Part shown: piece after piece, positions 34,255 through 43,898 of the stretch
How positions within the stretch are numbered: the stretch's first letter is position 1
How the letters are laid out: each line of letters opens with the position of its first letter
Assembly: GCF_018617485.1 (NCBI RefSeq)
Contig: NZ_JACSKH010000001.1
Span: 1,240,001 to 1,304,000 of the forward strand
Source: Exiguobacterium sp. s124
Lineage (GTDB): Bacteria; Bacillota; Bacilli; Exiguobacteriales; Exiguobacteriaceae
Length of the DNA stretch: 64,000 bases
Reading direction: 5' to 3'
Translations under genes and position numbers: made by a program
The notes under the pieces: model-generated
What the model was told of the DNA's origin: nothing
What the model saw: the letters and a program-made list of their open reading frames with translations, nothing else
The model's database searches: none

Positions 34255-34929
34255 TCAGGATTCGGTCGGGAATGTACTCAATCGCTCGTATACCTCTTCG
34301 AAAATCGCTTGATCCTCTATTTCGTAAACCTGTTTTAATCGGTGAATGGCCTCTAATCCTGCCATTTTCAAGTCACCTGTCAACTTCCCGGTCATTTTTA
34401 CGGAAGCAAACGCGCCCGCGACGACGACTTGGTCACATGTGTAGGCATACTCATACGTGGCCCAGTCTTCTGGAGCATATACATCTCGATTAATCCAACT
34501 TTCGATTAGGGCGTAAGCATACGATAAATAGCAAAGGTCTCTGTCCTTTCGTATCATCTCCTCGTACATAACCAATGCATCGGCTCCAGCATCATTCCCG
34601 AATGGTGCGTATTCTTCTGAACAATCCACATAAAAATCATCATTGAAAGTTGCCAGGTATTTCGGATGCGAGGTCAGAAAACTCGGTCCAACTTCGGGGT
34701 CATCCACATAAATATGGTTGTCCCAATCGAAAAGAGATTCATCATATCCTTTTTTCAATTTTTGACGAATGAGTTTCTCGAACTCGTTCATACATTCCAA
34801 ATCGGATTCAAAAGACTTTACTTGTACTTTTCCGATGGTCCCTATTTTTCCGTAGTTTACAGCAAACTCATCACCCTCGATTATGATGTTCCAATACTTT
34901 GTGGTGTGCTCAAACGACCGCTTGATCAT
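34255..34929 (-). CDS. WGR-domain protein of unknown function
   Basis: A 224-residue cytoplasmic protein. The N-terminal 80 residues form a WGR domain (KYWNIIIEGDEFAVNYGKIGTIGKVQ-like block, then a helix with EFEKLIRQKLKKGY), known from PARP enzymes and MolR-type proteins, where it contacts nucleic acids. The acidic C-terminal part has GNDAGADALVMYEEM and I cannot assign it. The ATG at 34929 follows GGGAGG; a longer frame starts twelve codons earlier. Monocistronic. Confidence 0.7.
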   Translation of the reverse strand: MIKRSFEHTTKYWNIIIEGDEFAVNYGKIGTIGKVQVKSFESDLECMNEFEKLIRQKLKKGYDESLFDWDNHIYVDDPEVGPSFLTSHPKYLATFNDDFYVDCSEEYAPFGNDAGADALVMYEEMIRKDRDLCYLSYAYALIESWINRDVYAPEDWATYEYAYTCDQVVVAGAFASVKMTGKLTGDLKMAGLEAIHRLKQVYEIEDQAIFEEVYERLSTFPTES

Positions 34930-35069
34930 GTAGGGTTTCCTCCCGTCTTCAGCGCATTCAATCATATGACAATTGTACCTCGGATGAATCAGAAAAAACG
35001 AACCTTCTCATCGGTTCGTTTCCTTTGGCATTTCGTAATCTCTCTCGAGTTTGTTTATGAATAGGATCT

Positions 35070-35537
35070 TTACTTTGGTTCGTAGCGGAATCGTGCAATT
35101 TTTTCGTTCGCTCTCGCATAGAGTGTTTCTAATGAAAACCGACTCGGTCGAGAGATTTCTTTGGCGGACACGGCATCAATGGTTTTGTCGATGTAGGCAT
35201 TTTCCTCTTGAAGATATTCGATAAGCAACAGTTTATATTCGTCAGAAGTCGCTTCCTGATGCTTCAATTCCTTCAATTCATCAAGATAGGCATCATTTTC
35301 TGCTTTGAATCCTTCTAGCTCTTCGACTGCTCCGGCCACGTCAACGTTATCCATCGGTATACTTGATAACATCAGCATTTTTATTTGATGATTCTGGGCA
35401 TCTGCAAGAATGGTTCCAGCGTCAAAAGCGATAACCGGTCGAGGATCAACTTCTTCTGTTGAGGATGTCGCGCCACAACCAATCAACGACATCATCATAG
35501 TAAAAATCAGTAAGAGTATTATTAAAACCCTTTTCAT
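35070..35537 (-). CDS. Lipoprotein of unknown function
   Basis: A 155-residue lipoprotein: signal peptide with lipobox SLIGC (Cys 21), then an acidic helical domain of about 130 residues. I do not recognise a family. The start at 35537 has AGGGGGA upstream; the frame extends 36 codons further without signal. Helical, charged and secreted; it may be a small coiled-coil periplasmic-face protein. Monocistronic. Confidence 0.75.
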   Translation of the reverse strand: MKRVLIILLLIFTMMMSLIGCGATSSTEEVDPRPVIAFDAGTILADAQNHQIKMLMLSSIPMDNVDVAGAVEELEGFKAENDAYLDELKELKHQEATSDEYKLLLIEYLQEENAYIDKTIDAVSAKEISRPSRFSLETLYARANEKIARFRYEPK

Positions 35538-35718
35538 CTTTATCCCCCTAAAAAGTAAGTCATGAAAGCAACAGAGCGATAGACTTCTTGGCATTGTCAA
35601 CGATTTCTCCAGACTAACATATTTTACGTTTATTACCAAATTCATCGCTAAGAACCCTTTACCTTATAGTCAGTGTCCATCTCTAATACTCAATTGAAAA
35701 TCAAAAAAATATCACATC

Positions 35719-35768
35719 AAAAAACCATGAAGGCACACTTGGTTCTGTGTACTCGTTCACGGTTTTTT
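35719..35768 (-). terminator. Terminator of the exporter-like gene
   Basis: AAAAAACC(A/G)TGAA arms pair around 23 bases and leave a T run on the minus strand, 40 bases after the stop of 35808-36899. The rest of the gap 35538-35807 holds nothing recognisable. Confidence 0.65.
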
Positions 35769-35807
35769 GACAAGTTATTTCGATTTTGTTGCTGACTTGA
35801 TCGTCCT

Positions 35808-36899
35808 TTAATCTTCAAAGAACCATTTCTTACGTGGTTCTACTTTTAGGTTGTCCCCATGTTTTTTCATTTCCGTCACAAGGTAGCGTTCGAGTTCGTT
35901 CATCGCCTTGACCCAGTCGGTCATCGTCGCCACGAGCGGAACGACGATTAAGATGAGTTCTTCCTCTTCTTCTCTCATGCGCTCAATCATCAGTTTTGCA
36001 AAGTCAAAGTTCTCATGGATGAGATCTTCTTCCCGGTCGATGAGATGTTCATTCTCGAGCTCATAGGCTGAAAACAGGCGTTCATGTCGACGCAACAAGT
36101 GGCGAATGTGGCGATACAGTTCATCTCTTAATTGCGGAGGAAGTTGTTCAATCGTGTAAAAGTCATGATCGAGCTTCTCGATGACATGGAGTGCGGCTCG
36201 GTTCGTCTCAATCATCTTCGACTTCAGGACGGCACGTCGGAAGATAGGTGTCTTCTTCTCGAGCCAACGATTCGCTTTAATCTCTTCTTCAAAATAGGCG
36301 TACGTCTGTTTTGAATCGCTATGCAATTTCTTCGTTTCAGGTAACGATTCAAATGAGGAACGGCCACCCTCTGTTTCTGCAAACAAGCGTGCGATTCGAA
36401 CGACCATCTGAAACACGTCAGTGACTTGTTGTTCAAGTTTCCGTTCATATCGTGGTGGGAACAGGAGCGCATTTACAATCAACGCGACCGTGATCCCCAT
36501 CATGATGAGTAAGTAACGCTCGCCTGCAAACACCCACACCGGCATATCGGACTGGCTCGCCCCTTCCATGATGAGAATCGTCGTCAAGATGACGGTCCGT
36601 GTCGTCGATTCTAAATTTAAAAACAGAAGGATGGAGATGGCAATGATGATGACGAATCCGATCGCAATCGGTGTCGGATTCGGGGTCAGTAGCAAGGAAC
36701 CGACCGCAAGCAATGCTCCGATCAGGTTCCCTTTCATCTCCTCAATCAAGCGAAGCCCGGTCTGATAGACTGACGGCAGAAGTGCGAGTGACGCAGCGAG
36801 TGCCGGGACGACGATTTGTTGGAATTGAAATGCCTCGGCAATCAGCAAGACGATTGCGACCGACAGTCCGGTCTTAATAGTTCTAGCCCCAAATTTCAT
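35808..36899 (-). CDS. Aromatic acid exporter (ArAE_1/FUSC) family protein
   Basis: A 363-residue protein: about five to six hydrophobic segments in residues 1-150, starting with MKFGARTIKTGLSVAIVLLI, followed by a long cytoplasmic helical domain. This is the ArAE_1 (DUF939) architecture of Firmicutes, related to FUSC aromatic-acid exporters. The ATG at 36899 has AGGAAGG nine bases upstream; the longer frame adds 33 improbable residues. Substrate not established. Monocistronic. Confidence 0.82.
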   Translation of the reverse strand: MKFGARTIKTGLSVAIVLLIAEAFQFQQIVVPALAASLALLPSVYQTGLRLIEEMKGNLIGALLAVGSLLLTPNPTPIAIGFVIIIAISILLFLNLESTTRTVILTTILIMEGASQSDMPVWVFAGERYLLIMMGITVALIVNALLFPPRYERKLEQQVTDVFQMVVRIARLFAETEGGRSSFESLPETKKLHSDSKQTYAYFEEEIKANRWLEKKTPIFRRAVLKSKMIETNRAALHVIEKLDHDFYTIEQLPPQLRDELYRHIRHLLRRHERLFSAYELENEHLIDREEDLIHENFDFAKLMIERMREEEEELILIVVPLVATMTDWVKAMNELERYLVTEMKKHGDNLKVEPRKKWFFED

Positions 36900-37074
36900 G
36901 TAGTGGTGCCTTCCTCTCTTACACCTGTCATATGTATTTTTTGCCTTCTTCCTCAATTCTAAAACGTACCATATTCTTTTCAAGGGGAAATGAACCATTT
37001 CAGGCAGTTTTGTGAACGCTTCCGTGTTATGATGGCGTTGGATATTTCTTTCATCTTGATGGGGAGGGGTTTAC

Positions 37075-37695
37075 TTGTCAACAATTGCTTTATTCGGTGG
37101 AAGTGGCCGTACTGGGGAACGGGTGCTTGAACGCCTACTCGAAAAGGGACATCGTGTCACACTACTAACAAGACAGTCGCTAAGTTCCAATGAAGAGATC
37201 AATGAAATTTTAGGAGATGCGACCAATCGAGACGCTGTCTTTGAAACGGTTCGATCTGCAGATGTTGTCATCTCGGCGTTGGGGACGGACAAACAAAACG
37301 TATTATCAACATTCACACCACTCGTGATTGAAGCGATGAAACAGTTTGATGTGACACGCATCATCACGGTCGGGACCGCAGGCATCTTGCAGGCGCATGA
37401 TAGCAACAACTACCGCTTTGAAACGAAAGAATCGAAGCGTACGATGACAACTGCAGCCGAAGATCACGCCCGTGCTTATGAGTTATTACGGGATTCGGGT
37501 TTAGCCTTCACGGTCATCTGTCCGACTCAATTAATCAATGAGCCATTGGACGGAGACATCATCATCTCAAAAGAAGTGTTAGGCACGAAACAATCAGGAC
37601 CGATTTCAAGAGATGACGTTGCCGATTTGGTGATGGATTGTTTAACGAATGATGACTATGTCGGACACCGTGTCGGCATCACGACGGAATCATAA
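37075..37695 (+). CDS. NAD(P)-binding protein, NmrA-like atypical SDR
   Basis: A 206-residue Rossmann-fold protein with the atypical SDR motif FGGSGRTGERV (residues 6-16), DVVISALG near residue 65, and no Tyr-x3-Lys pair in classical spacing, as in the flavin-reductase/NmrA group. The start is TTG at 37075 after GGGGAGGGG. It precedes dynA by 16 bases in the same direction and may share its promoter. Substrate unknown. Confidence 0.83.
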   Translation: MSTIALFGGSGRTGERVLERLLEKGHRVTLLTRQSLSSNEEINEILGDATNRDAVFETVRSADVVISALGTDKQNVLSTFTPLVIEAMKQFDVTRIITVGTAGILQAHDSNNYRFETKESKRTMTTAAEDHARAYELLRDSGLAFTVICPTQLINEPLDGDIIISKEVLGTKQSGPISRDDVADLVMDCLTNDDYVGHRVGITTES

Positions 37696-37711
37696 TTAGG
37701 GGATGGGAAAC

Positions 37712-40700
37712 ATGCACGAACAACGAGAACAATTAGCACGACTCGCTTTAAGGTTTGAACAAGAGGAGATGACGGACGCTGCTCGACTCGCCCGGACCGC
37801 CCTAAAAAAAGTAACAAATGAAGAAGTGTGGATTGCCGTCTGTGGTCACTTCTCAGCTGGGAAGTCGACATTGCTCAATGACTGGCTAGAGGAAGGGTTC
37901 CTTCCGACAAGTCCGATTCCGACGAGTGCGAACATCGTCACATTACGTGGTGGCGAATCAGCGGCAGCCGTCGCCATCAATGACACGGATTGGATTTCAT
38001 TAGATCCTTCTTCCCTATCAAACATTAGTGACTATTGCAAAGTCGAGGAGATCAAGGAAGTCGAGTATACGATTGACCGATTCCCGTTTGATGAACGCGT
38101 CGTCTTAATGGATACGCCAGGGATCGATTCGACGGATGAACGTCATCGCCAAGCGACAGAACGTTCGCTCTTCTTGGCCGACCATCTGTTCTTCATGATG
38201 GACTACAACCATGTGCAATCGGAGCAAAACATCGGGCTGATGAAACAGTTTAGCCGAGAAGGTCGTCCCTACTCCATCATCATCAACCAAATCGACAAGC
38301 ATGATGAGCGTGAGCTCTCCTTTGTAGATTTCAAGGCTTCATTGACGAAGGCATTCCGTCATCACGACATCGTCCCAAATGACACATTCTACATTTCACT
38401 TCGTGATGTACATCATCCACATAACGAAGTCGAGCGCTTGCGGTCGTATGTACGTCAGGTCATCACCGAGGCAAAACAGCAACAAGTCGAGCATGCTGAT
38501 GCATTGATTCATACGCTAGTCCACCGCAACGAAACATCAATCCAGTCGACGTTAGACCAATTGCCAACCTATGAAAAGAGCCCGAAGGAAATGCAATCTC
38601 GTCTACATCGTCTTGAAAAAAAACGGGCATGGTGGACCTCGTTCCGTCGTGAGTTCTTTAAACATCAAACACCGATCGTTCAAAGTGCGCCGATCATGAC
38701 TTATGAGTTCCGTGAGTTGTTGCGGTCCTATCTCGAGAGTTGTGCCCCGTCCTTCAAGGTCGGTCTCTTATTCTCAAAAGATAAGACAAAGCAAGAACGC
38801 GCGCGCCGGGAAGAAGTGGCGGTCAAAGAGTTCAACCGTCTGATTGACATGAACTTACGTCCACATCTCGTAAAGTACGCGGAAGACATCATCCGAGATT
38901 TGAAGCTTCCTGAAACGTTGCTACCAAAAGGAGATGTCCTCCCGATTGCACCGAATTCACTTATTACCGAACAAGTGAAGTCCGGTGCATCCCTCAGCGG
39001 TGACACGGTCTTACAATTCAGTCGTGACATCGAGGCGGCACTCGCATCATGGGTCACGAAAGTATCAGAACCGTGGGTCCATTCGACGGATATGTATATG
39101 AAAGCGGAAGTCGACCTACGCTTGGAGCAATTTTCGGCTGAAGAAGAGGAGTTGTATGATGCGCTTGATACGGAAGCGTTGCGTATTCGTCTCTCCGACC
39201 GCTTAGAATCGATTCGAAAATATGAAGAATTACAACTTGATTCGAATCAATTGGATCAGTTGGCCGTTCGAAATTTTGTCGATGCGACATACCTCCCTGA
39301 AAAGCAGTCAAATGTTGTTGAATCAGAGGTTGCGTCGACGTCGATTTTAGAAGATGATCATGAATTATTTGATTTTAATTTTTCTTATGAGAATACGGTA
39401 TGTGAAATATTAGAGAATCATCCTTTATTCCGCTCTCGTGTCTCGACATTACGTAAGAAAATCGAGCGTGCGAAACATGAACAATACACGTTCGCCATCT
39501 TCGGGGCGTTTTCGGCCGGAAAATCCTCGACTCTCAATGCGCTTTTCGGGGATTCGGTGCTACCGACCTCACCGAATCCATTGACGGCATCCATCACAAA
39601 AATCGTACCGCCAGATGGTCGGATGAATCGAACAGCGATGATCACCTTCAAATCACGAAATGAACTTGAGGATGAGCTACAAGGTTATGGGACTTCCCTC
39701 GCCTCTCTCGATGTCGACCATCCGTTCGTCAATGCCGTAAAATCGGCACCGCTCGATTATCTCGGACGAACGGAAGTCGTCGACTATGACACGTTCTGCG
39801 CGTTCGTCGCACAAGAAGAGAAAAGCTGTATCGTAAAAGAAATCGAACTTTATCTCGACTCACCGTGGGCACAGCGTGGGATTGTCTTCGTTGATACGCC
39901 GGGGGCCGATTCACAGTTCAACCGACATAGCGAGGTCCAGTTCGGCTACATGCGTGACGCGGACGCCGTCTTGTTCGTCACCTATTACAATCATGCGTTC
40001 ACCGAAGCAGACCGAGAGCTCGTCATCCAGCTCGGTCGTGTCCAAGGGACCGGAGACCATGAGATGTTCTTCCTCGTCAATGCGTCTGATCTTGCGAAAG
40101 ATGACGAAGAACGGGATGCTGTCACGGATTACGTGTCGCAACAGTTGACCGCACTCGGTGTTCGGAGACCGACCGTCCTATCCATTTCAAGCCGAAACGC
40201 CATGCGGGGCGATGACGCGGGATTCGATCGGTTCGTCTCGACGCTTGAACGCTACGTCGACAAAGACCTTCGTCTCGCAAACGCGATGCGTATACAGGAA
40301 GAGACGACAGCGCTACTCGCTGCATTTGATCGTGTATTTAACGAAGCGAAAGAAGACGCGTCGGCGAAAGCACATCGGCGAAAGCAATTGATTGCTTTAC
40401 TCGAGAACCCACCGGCACTCGATGTGTCAGCACTCATCGATCTGTTTGACCGGGAAGCGAAAGAACTTCTTGCTCACCTCGAGACGCGTTCACTCCTCCG
40501 CCTCTCGGACTTCGTCAAAGAGACGTTCCATCCGGTCGAAGTCGACGGATCGAGAAAGAGCTTGGAGCGCGCACTAGCAAGAACACTCGACAAATACGCC
40601 TATGATATCCAACAAGAGCTCCAAGTGTTCCAGTATCGGTTGGAGCGATACGTTAAACGCGAATTCGTAGCTTTGATTGAGCGTAAGACCGAGCGTCAAG

Positions 40701-41098
40701 CGTCGCTCCTTCCGACGCTCGAATTCGATTGTGAATTCAATCTGGAATGGCTCCGGGAGGCTGTCGATCCGATTCATCTCGAGACATCACCTTATCAGTC
40801 GGTATTGAAGCGCTATAAGAATGCGAGTCAATTCTTTGAAGGTGACGGACGAACGCAACTGAAGGATGAGTTGACCTCACTTCTTCGCGATATGATTCGG
40901 TCGCGTCTTGAAGCGATTCATGCGAAGCAAATCGAGCGGGCCAACGGGGAAATCAGTAAATCTGAAGTCGAGATTGAACGAGAGTGGTCAACTCACTTGA
41001 AAGAACTTGCCGATGCAGAGCTCAGTATATTGACGGACAGCCATTCCTTTGATGAGATGCGTGAACGACTCGAGTCGCTCAGAAAGGAAACGGTATGA
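37712..41098 (+). CDS. dynA: Bacterial dynamin-like protein with two GTPase domains
   Basis: A 1128-residue double dynamin. The first GTPase has GHFSAGKST (45-53), DTPGID (about 135) and NQID (about 193). The second has GAFSAGKSS (about 597) and DTPGAD (about 728). Long helical stalk regions follow each. This is the fused architecture of Bacillus subtilis DynA (YpbR), which tethers and remodels membranes, repairs damage and protects against phage lysis. The ATG at 37712 has GGGATGGG upstream. Its stop overlaps a tiny membrane-peptide gene by ATGA. Confidence 0.93.
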   Translation: MHEQREQLARLALRFEQEEMTDAARLARTALKKVTNEEVWIAVCGHFSAGKSTLLNDWLEEGFLPTSPIPTSANIVTLRGGESAAAVAINDTDWISLDPSSLSNISDYCKVEEIKEVEYTIDRFPFDERVVLMDTPGIDSTDERHRQATERSLFLADHLFFMMDYNHVQSEQNIGLMKQFSREGRPYSIIINQIDKHDERELSFVDFKASLTKAFRHHDIVPNDTFYISLRDVHHPHNEVERLRSYVRQVITEAKQQQVEHADALIHTLVHRNETSIQSTLDQLPTYEKSPKEMQSRLHRLEKKRAWWTSFRREFFKHQTPIVQSAPIMTYEFRELLRSYLESCAPSFKVGLLFSKDKTKQERARREEVAVKEFNRLIDMNLRPHLVKYAEDIIRDLKLPETLLPKGDVLPIAPNSLITEQVKSGASLSGDTVLQFSRDIEAALASWVTKVSEPWVHSTDMYMKAEVDLRLEQFSAEEEELYDALDTEALRIRLSDRLESIRKYEELQLDSNQLDQLAVRNFVDATYLPEKQSNVVESEVASTSILEDDHELFDFNFSYENTVCEILENHPLFRSRVSTLRKKIERAKHEQYTFAIFGAFSAGKSSTLNALFGDSVLPTSPNPLTASITKIVPPDGRMNRTAMITFKSRNELEDELQGYGTSLASLDVDHPFVNAVKSAPLDYLGRTEVVDYDTFCAFVAQEEKSCIVKEIELYLDSPWAQRGIVFVDTPGADSQFNRHSEVQFGYMRDADAVLFVTYYNHAFTEADRELVIQLGRVQGTGDHEMFFLVNASDLAKDDEERDAVTDYVSQQLTALGVRRPTVLSISSRNAMRGDDAGFDRFVSTLERYVDKDLRLANAMRIQEETTALLAAFDRVFNEAKEDASAKAHRRKQLIALLENPPALDVSALIDLFDREAKELLAHLETRSLLRLSDFVKETFHPVEVDGSRKSLERALARTLDKYAYDIQQELQVFQYRLERYVKREFVALIERKTERQASLLPTLEFDCEFNLEWLREAVDPIHLETSPYQSVLKRYKNASQFFEGDGRTQLKDELTSLLRDMIRSRLEAIHAKQIERANGEISKSEVEIEREWSTHLKELADAELSILTDSHSFDEMRERLESLRKETV

Positions 41099-41190
41099 AC
41101 ACATTACTGCTCATCGGACTCATCCCTGCCGTCGTCATGACGATTGTTCTGGGACTGTTTCTGAGATATCTCTATTTGAACAAAGAATAA
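41095..41190 (+). CDS. 31-residue single-pass membrane peptide coupled to dynA
   Basis: Start ATG overlaps the dynA stop (ATGA), with AAAGGAAA seven bases upstream. The product, beginning MNTLLLIGLIPAVV and ending RYLYLNKE, is one membrane helix with a short charged tail. A strong terminator follows directly, so it belongs to the dynA transcript. The overlap, ribosome site and full hydrophobic frame argue that it is real. Unknown function; an anchor or regulator of the dynamin is a reasonable guess. Confidence 0.68.
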   Translation: MNTLLLIGLIPAVVMTIVLGLFLRYLYLNKE

Positions 41191-41193
41191 CGG

Positions 41194-41232
41194 AAACGGT
41201 CCTCGATGCGCACATGACATCGAGGACCGTTT
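41194..41232. terminator. Bidirectional terminator after the dynA operon
   Basis: Fifteen-base perfect arms AAACGGTCCTCGATG and CATCGAGGACCGTTT around nine bases, T/A on each side. Serves dynA and the convergent oxidoreductase. Confidence 0.85.
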
Positions 41233-41243
41233 TAAGTTGGTAT

Positions 41244-42224
41244 TTATTTGTCTGCTGGAAAGACCACGCCAAGTTGTGTTCGAACGTTCGTCATCACTTC
41301 AGCAAGACGAATCATGTCATTTGCTGAATGTACAATTGTCTCCGAAACCCTAGCTTCGATTGCACGGACAAATGCTTCGATTTCATATAACATCGGAGCG
41401 TTCTGCACTTCTGAAATAATCGCTGACGTGCCATCCCGTAACTCTAGACGGATTTCATCACATGTCGCAATATCGTCGATGACAATGCGTCCCTTCTCTC
41501 CGATGATCTCAGAAGGAGTCGATGTCGCATGGATTTTTGAGTGCATGATAATCACATCCAGATCGTCATAAGAGAGAATGACCGTTCCGCTCCCGTCTAC
41601 TCCCGATTCCAGTTTGACACCACTCGCCTGAACGTCATTCGGTTGACCGAACAATTTTAAAGCGGGCCCTAGAAGATAGACACCGAGATCCATCAATGAA
41701 CCGTTCGAAAAATCAGGGTTGAACGTGTTCGGGTTCTCCCCATTCTTATATAAGTCGTACCGTGAAGAATATTGTGATTTATTGAAGACAGCACGACGCA
41801 CCGGAGCGATTCGTTCCATCGCCTGTTGAATCCGTCCAAGATTCGGCATGAACAGGTTTCGCAGCGCCTCAAGTAAGACGACTTGGTTCTCCTTCGCCAC
41901 TTCAACCATACGAGTGACTTCCTGGACGTTCGAAGCGAGCGGCTTTTCACATAAGACGTGCTTGCCATGCTGCATGAACAAGATACTCTGTTCGGCGTGA
42001 AGTGAGTTCGGGCTCGCAATATAGATGGCATCGATGACATCACTTTGTGCCATCTCTTCAAGTGACGTGAACGTATGTACGATGGAATGAAGTTCAGCGT
42101 ATTCTTTAGCGCGTGATTCTGTGCGCGAGTAGAGCGCTGTCACTTCTACGTCATCCAACTGATTGATTGTGTCGATGAACCAGTCTGTGATGAAGTTTGT
42201 TCCGATGATACCAAAACGGATCAT
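41244..42224 (-). CDS. Gfo/Idh/MocA family oxidoreductase
   Basis: NAD(P)-dependent dehydrogenase of 326 residues: N-terminal Rossmann domain with GIIGTNFI at residues 5-12, the family signature HVLCEKPLASN around residue 90, and a C-terminal alpha/beta substrate domain with SLMDLGVYLLGP. Members act on sugars, inositols or related polyols. GAGG precedes the ATG. Monocistronic and convergent with dynA. Confidence 0.85.
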   Translation of the reverse strand: MIRFGIIGTNFITDWFIDTINQLDDVEVTALYSRTESRAKEYAELHSIVHTFTSLEEMAQSDVIDAIYIASPNSLHAEQSILFMQHGKHVLCEKPLASNVQEVTRMVEVAKENQVVLLEALRNLFMPNLGRIQQAMERIAPVRRAVFNKSQYSSRYDLYKNGENPNTFNPDFSNGSLMDLGVYLLGPALKLFGQPNDVQASGVKLESGVDGSGTVILSYDDLDVIIMHSKIHATSTPSEIIGEKGRIVIDDIATCDEIRLELRDGTSAIISEVQNAPMLYEIEAFVRAIEARVSETIVHSANDMIRLAEVMTNVRTQLGVVFPADK

Positions 42225-42391
42225 GTGAATTCCTCATTTCCTTGTAGAGTTTTATCAAGCTTCTAACTAGTGTGAACCGGGGATACATGAGCAACCTTGG
42301 TCTGTTTTTTTAATCACGTTATAAAATATGAAACCTAGAAGAAGTATAAACGTAGTTAACACTATACATCAAATTGATTAGGAGAATTGCT

Positions 42392-43111
42392 ATGAATAAA
42401 ACAGATATATTGCTCGTTGGTACGACACATCTAAACATGCCAAACAATGGTGATTTATTTATGCCGGACATGGCAGATGTGTTGAGCGAAGATCGTCAGT
42501 TAGAAATTAAACAATTCGTGAATCAATTAGTAAAATTTAAACCCACTAAAGTATGTGTAGAAATGAATACTTCAAAGAAAGTATACATAAATGAGAAATT
42601 TCAACGTATCATTCAGCAGCCGGAATTAGCAACCGCTAACGAACGCGAACAAATTGCATATCGACTTGCACAACAATCTAATCTAGATTGCGTATATCCA
42701 ATCGATTGGAATGAGGAAGAAGGATATAGCTTAGCAACCATAATTCAAGAACAGCAACATGCAATGGATCAAATATTATCATCTCAACAAGAAGTCATGA
42801 ACCATATAGAAAAAACATTTAAGAATAGTACAATTTCTGACTATTATAAAGAAATCAATCACCCTACAGTTGCACTTACTATGCATCGTGCCTATTTAGA
42901 GATTGCATCTCTTGAAATGTCTGGTACTAGATGGGTATCACACTACTGGTATTTTCGTAATTTAATGATTTTTAAAGAATTGATGTCACTAAGGGAGTCA
43001 AATGAGCGCATTTTTGTGCTTTATGGTTTAGGACATATTCATCTCTTAAAACAATTTCTGAATGAGAGTGGATTATATTCTGTACATGATTTAAACAAAT
43101 ATTTATTGTAA
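42392..43111 (+). CDS. DUF5694-like protein in AT-rich segment
   Basis: A 239-residue cytoplasmic protein. The N-terminus ILLVGTTHLNMPNNGD, the RQLEIKQFVNQLVKFKPTKVCVE block and a C-terminal FVLYGLGHIHLLKQFL resemble the DUF5694/TraB-like group, in which conserved His and Glu suggest a hydrolase; activity unproven. The ATG at 42392 follows TTAGGAGA. Codon use is strikingly AT-rich compared with the genes on both sides, and the flanks are AT-rich too, which suggests acquisition by transfer. Confidence 0.68.
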   Translation: MNKTDILLVGTTHLNMPNNGDLFMPDMADVLSEDRQLEIKQFVNQLVKFKPTKVCVEMNTSKKVYINEKFQRIIQQPELATANEREQIAYRLAQQSNLDCVYPIDWNEEEGYSLATIIQEQQHAMDQILSSQQEVMNHIEKTFKNSTISDYYKEINHPTVALTMHRAYLEIASLEMSGTRWVSHYWYFRNLMIFKELMSLRESNERIFVLYGLGHIHLLKQFLNESGLYSVHDLNKYLL

Positions 43112-43232
43112 ATGAGGTATGTGAAATAATTTAACTAAAGTTTTTGAAGATTGACTTTGTGATTTAGTTCACTATTGCTCAATAAAAGAAGAGATTCTAT
43201 GGATTTTTCATTTAATCTGCGTCTTATCTTTA

Positions 43233-43892
43233 TTAACTTTCGACTATCTCGGCACGCTTTCTATCCTTAAATGGCCAGCGATACACCTGCTCTTCTTTCA
43301 TGACAAGGGCAACACCGTCTTCAATTGTCAACGACGAGCAGTCAAGAAGATGACGTGGCATCGGATAGGAGTAAATCCGTCCGTTCGCATGGGCATGAAC
43401 GAGACGACCGTCGATTGAAGAAATGACCCACACTCCCTTCTCTGACGCACACATCACGTCACAATCATGAAGGACCGGAGCCTTTCTAACCCCTTGATTA
43501 TAGCGAAAACGTACGGACCCCTCTTTTGAGAAACAGACGAGTGCATGGGTGGAGATTCCTTTTCCAAAGATACCTTCGTCCCCGTACCCGACCCAGATTC
43601 CGGTATCATTCATCGCTACCGCTGCAATCACATTTCCTGCATGAAAGGAATGTTTGATATGGCCACGCGTATCCACCACCCACGCATTGATTGGTTCCCC
43701 TTCTAACGTAAACGCCCAGATGAACAAGTGATTCTCGTCGATGATTCGAATACCCGAAACGTGTTTATAATGATTGAAAGGTATGACGGAGTCGTTCCAT
43801 TCGATGTAGAAACGATGATCGGATTGTACCAAATTAGCGGTTCCCATTAGCTCTTGAATATCAAAATCAACTAATTCTCTTTGTTGATTCAT
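43233..43892 (-). CDS. Beta-propeller-like protein of unknown function
   Basis: A 219-residue cytoplasmic protein with no recognised family. Repeating strand patterns with aromatic and Gly-Asp turns (GIRIIDENHLFIWAF, VAMNDTGIWVGYGDEG, KGVWVISSIDGRL, VALVMKEEQVYRW) suggest a small beta propeller or WD-like sheet protein. It is six bases after the membrane protein 43899-44579 and thus co-transcribed with it. Confidence 0.62.
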   Translation of the reverse strand: MNQQRELVDFDIQELMGTANLVQSDHRFYIEWNDSVIPFNHYKHVSGIRIIDENHLFIWAFTLEGEPINAWVVDTRGHIKHSFHAGNVIAAVAMNDTGIWVGYGDEGIFGKGISTHALVCFSKEGSVRFRYNQGVRKAPVLHDCDVMCASEKGVWVISSIDGRLVHAHANGRIYSYPMPRHLLDCSSLTIEDGVALVMKEEQVYRWPFKDRKRAEIVES

Positions 43893-43898
43893 ACATAC

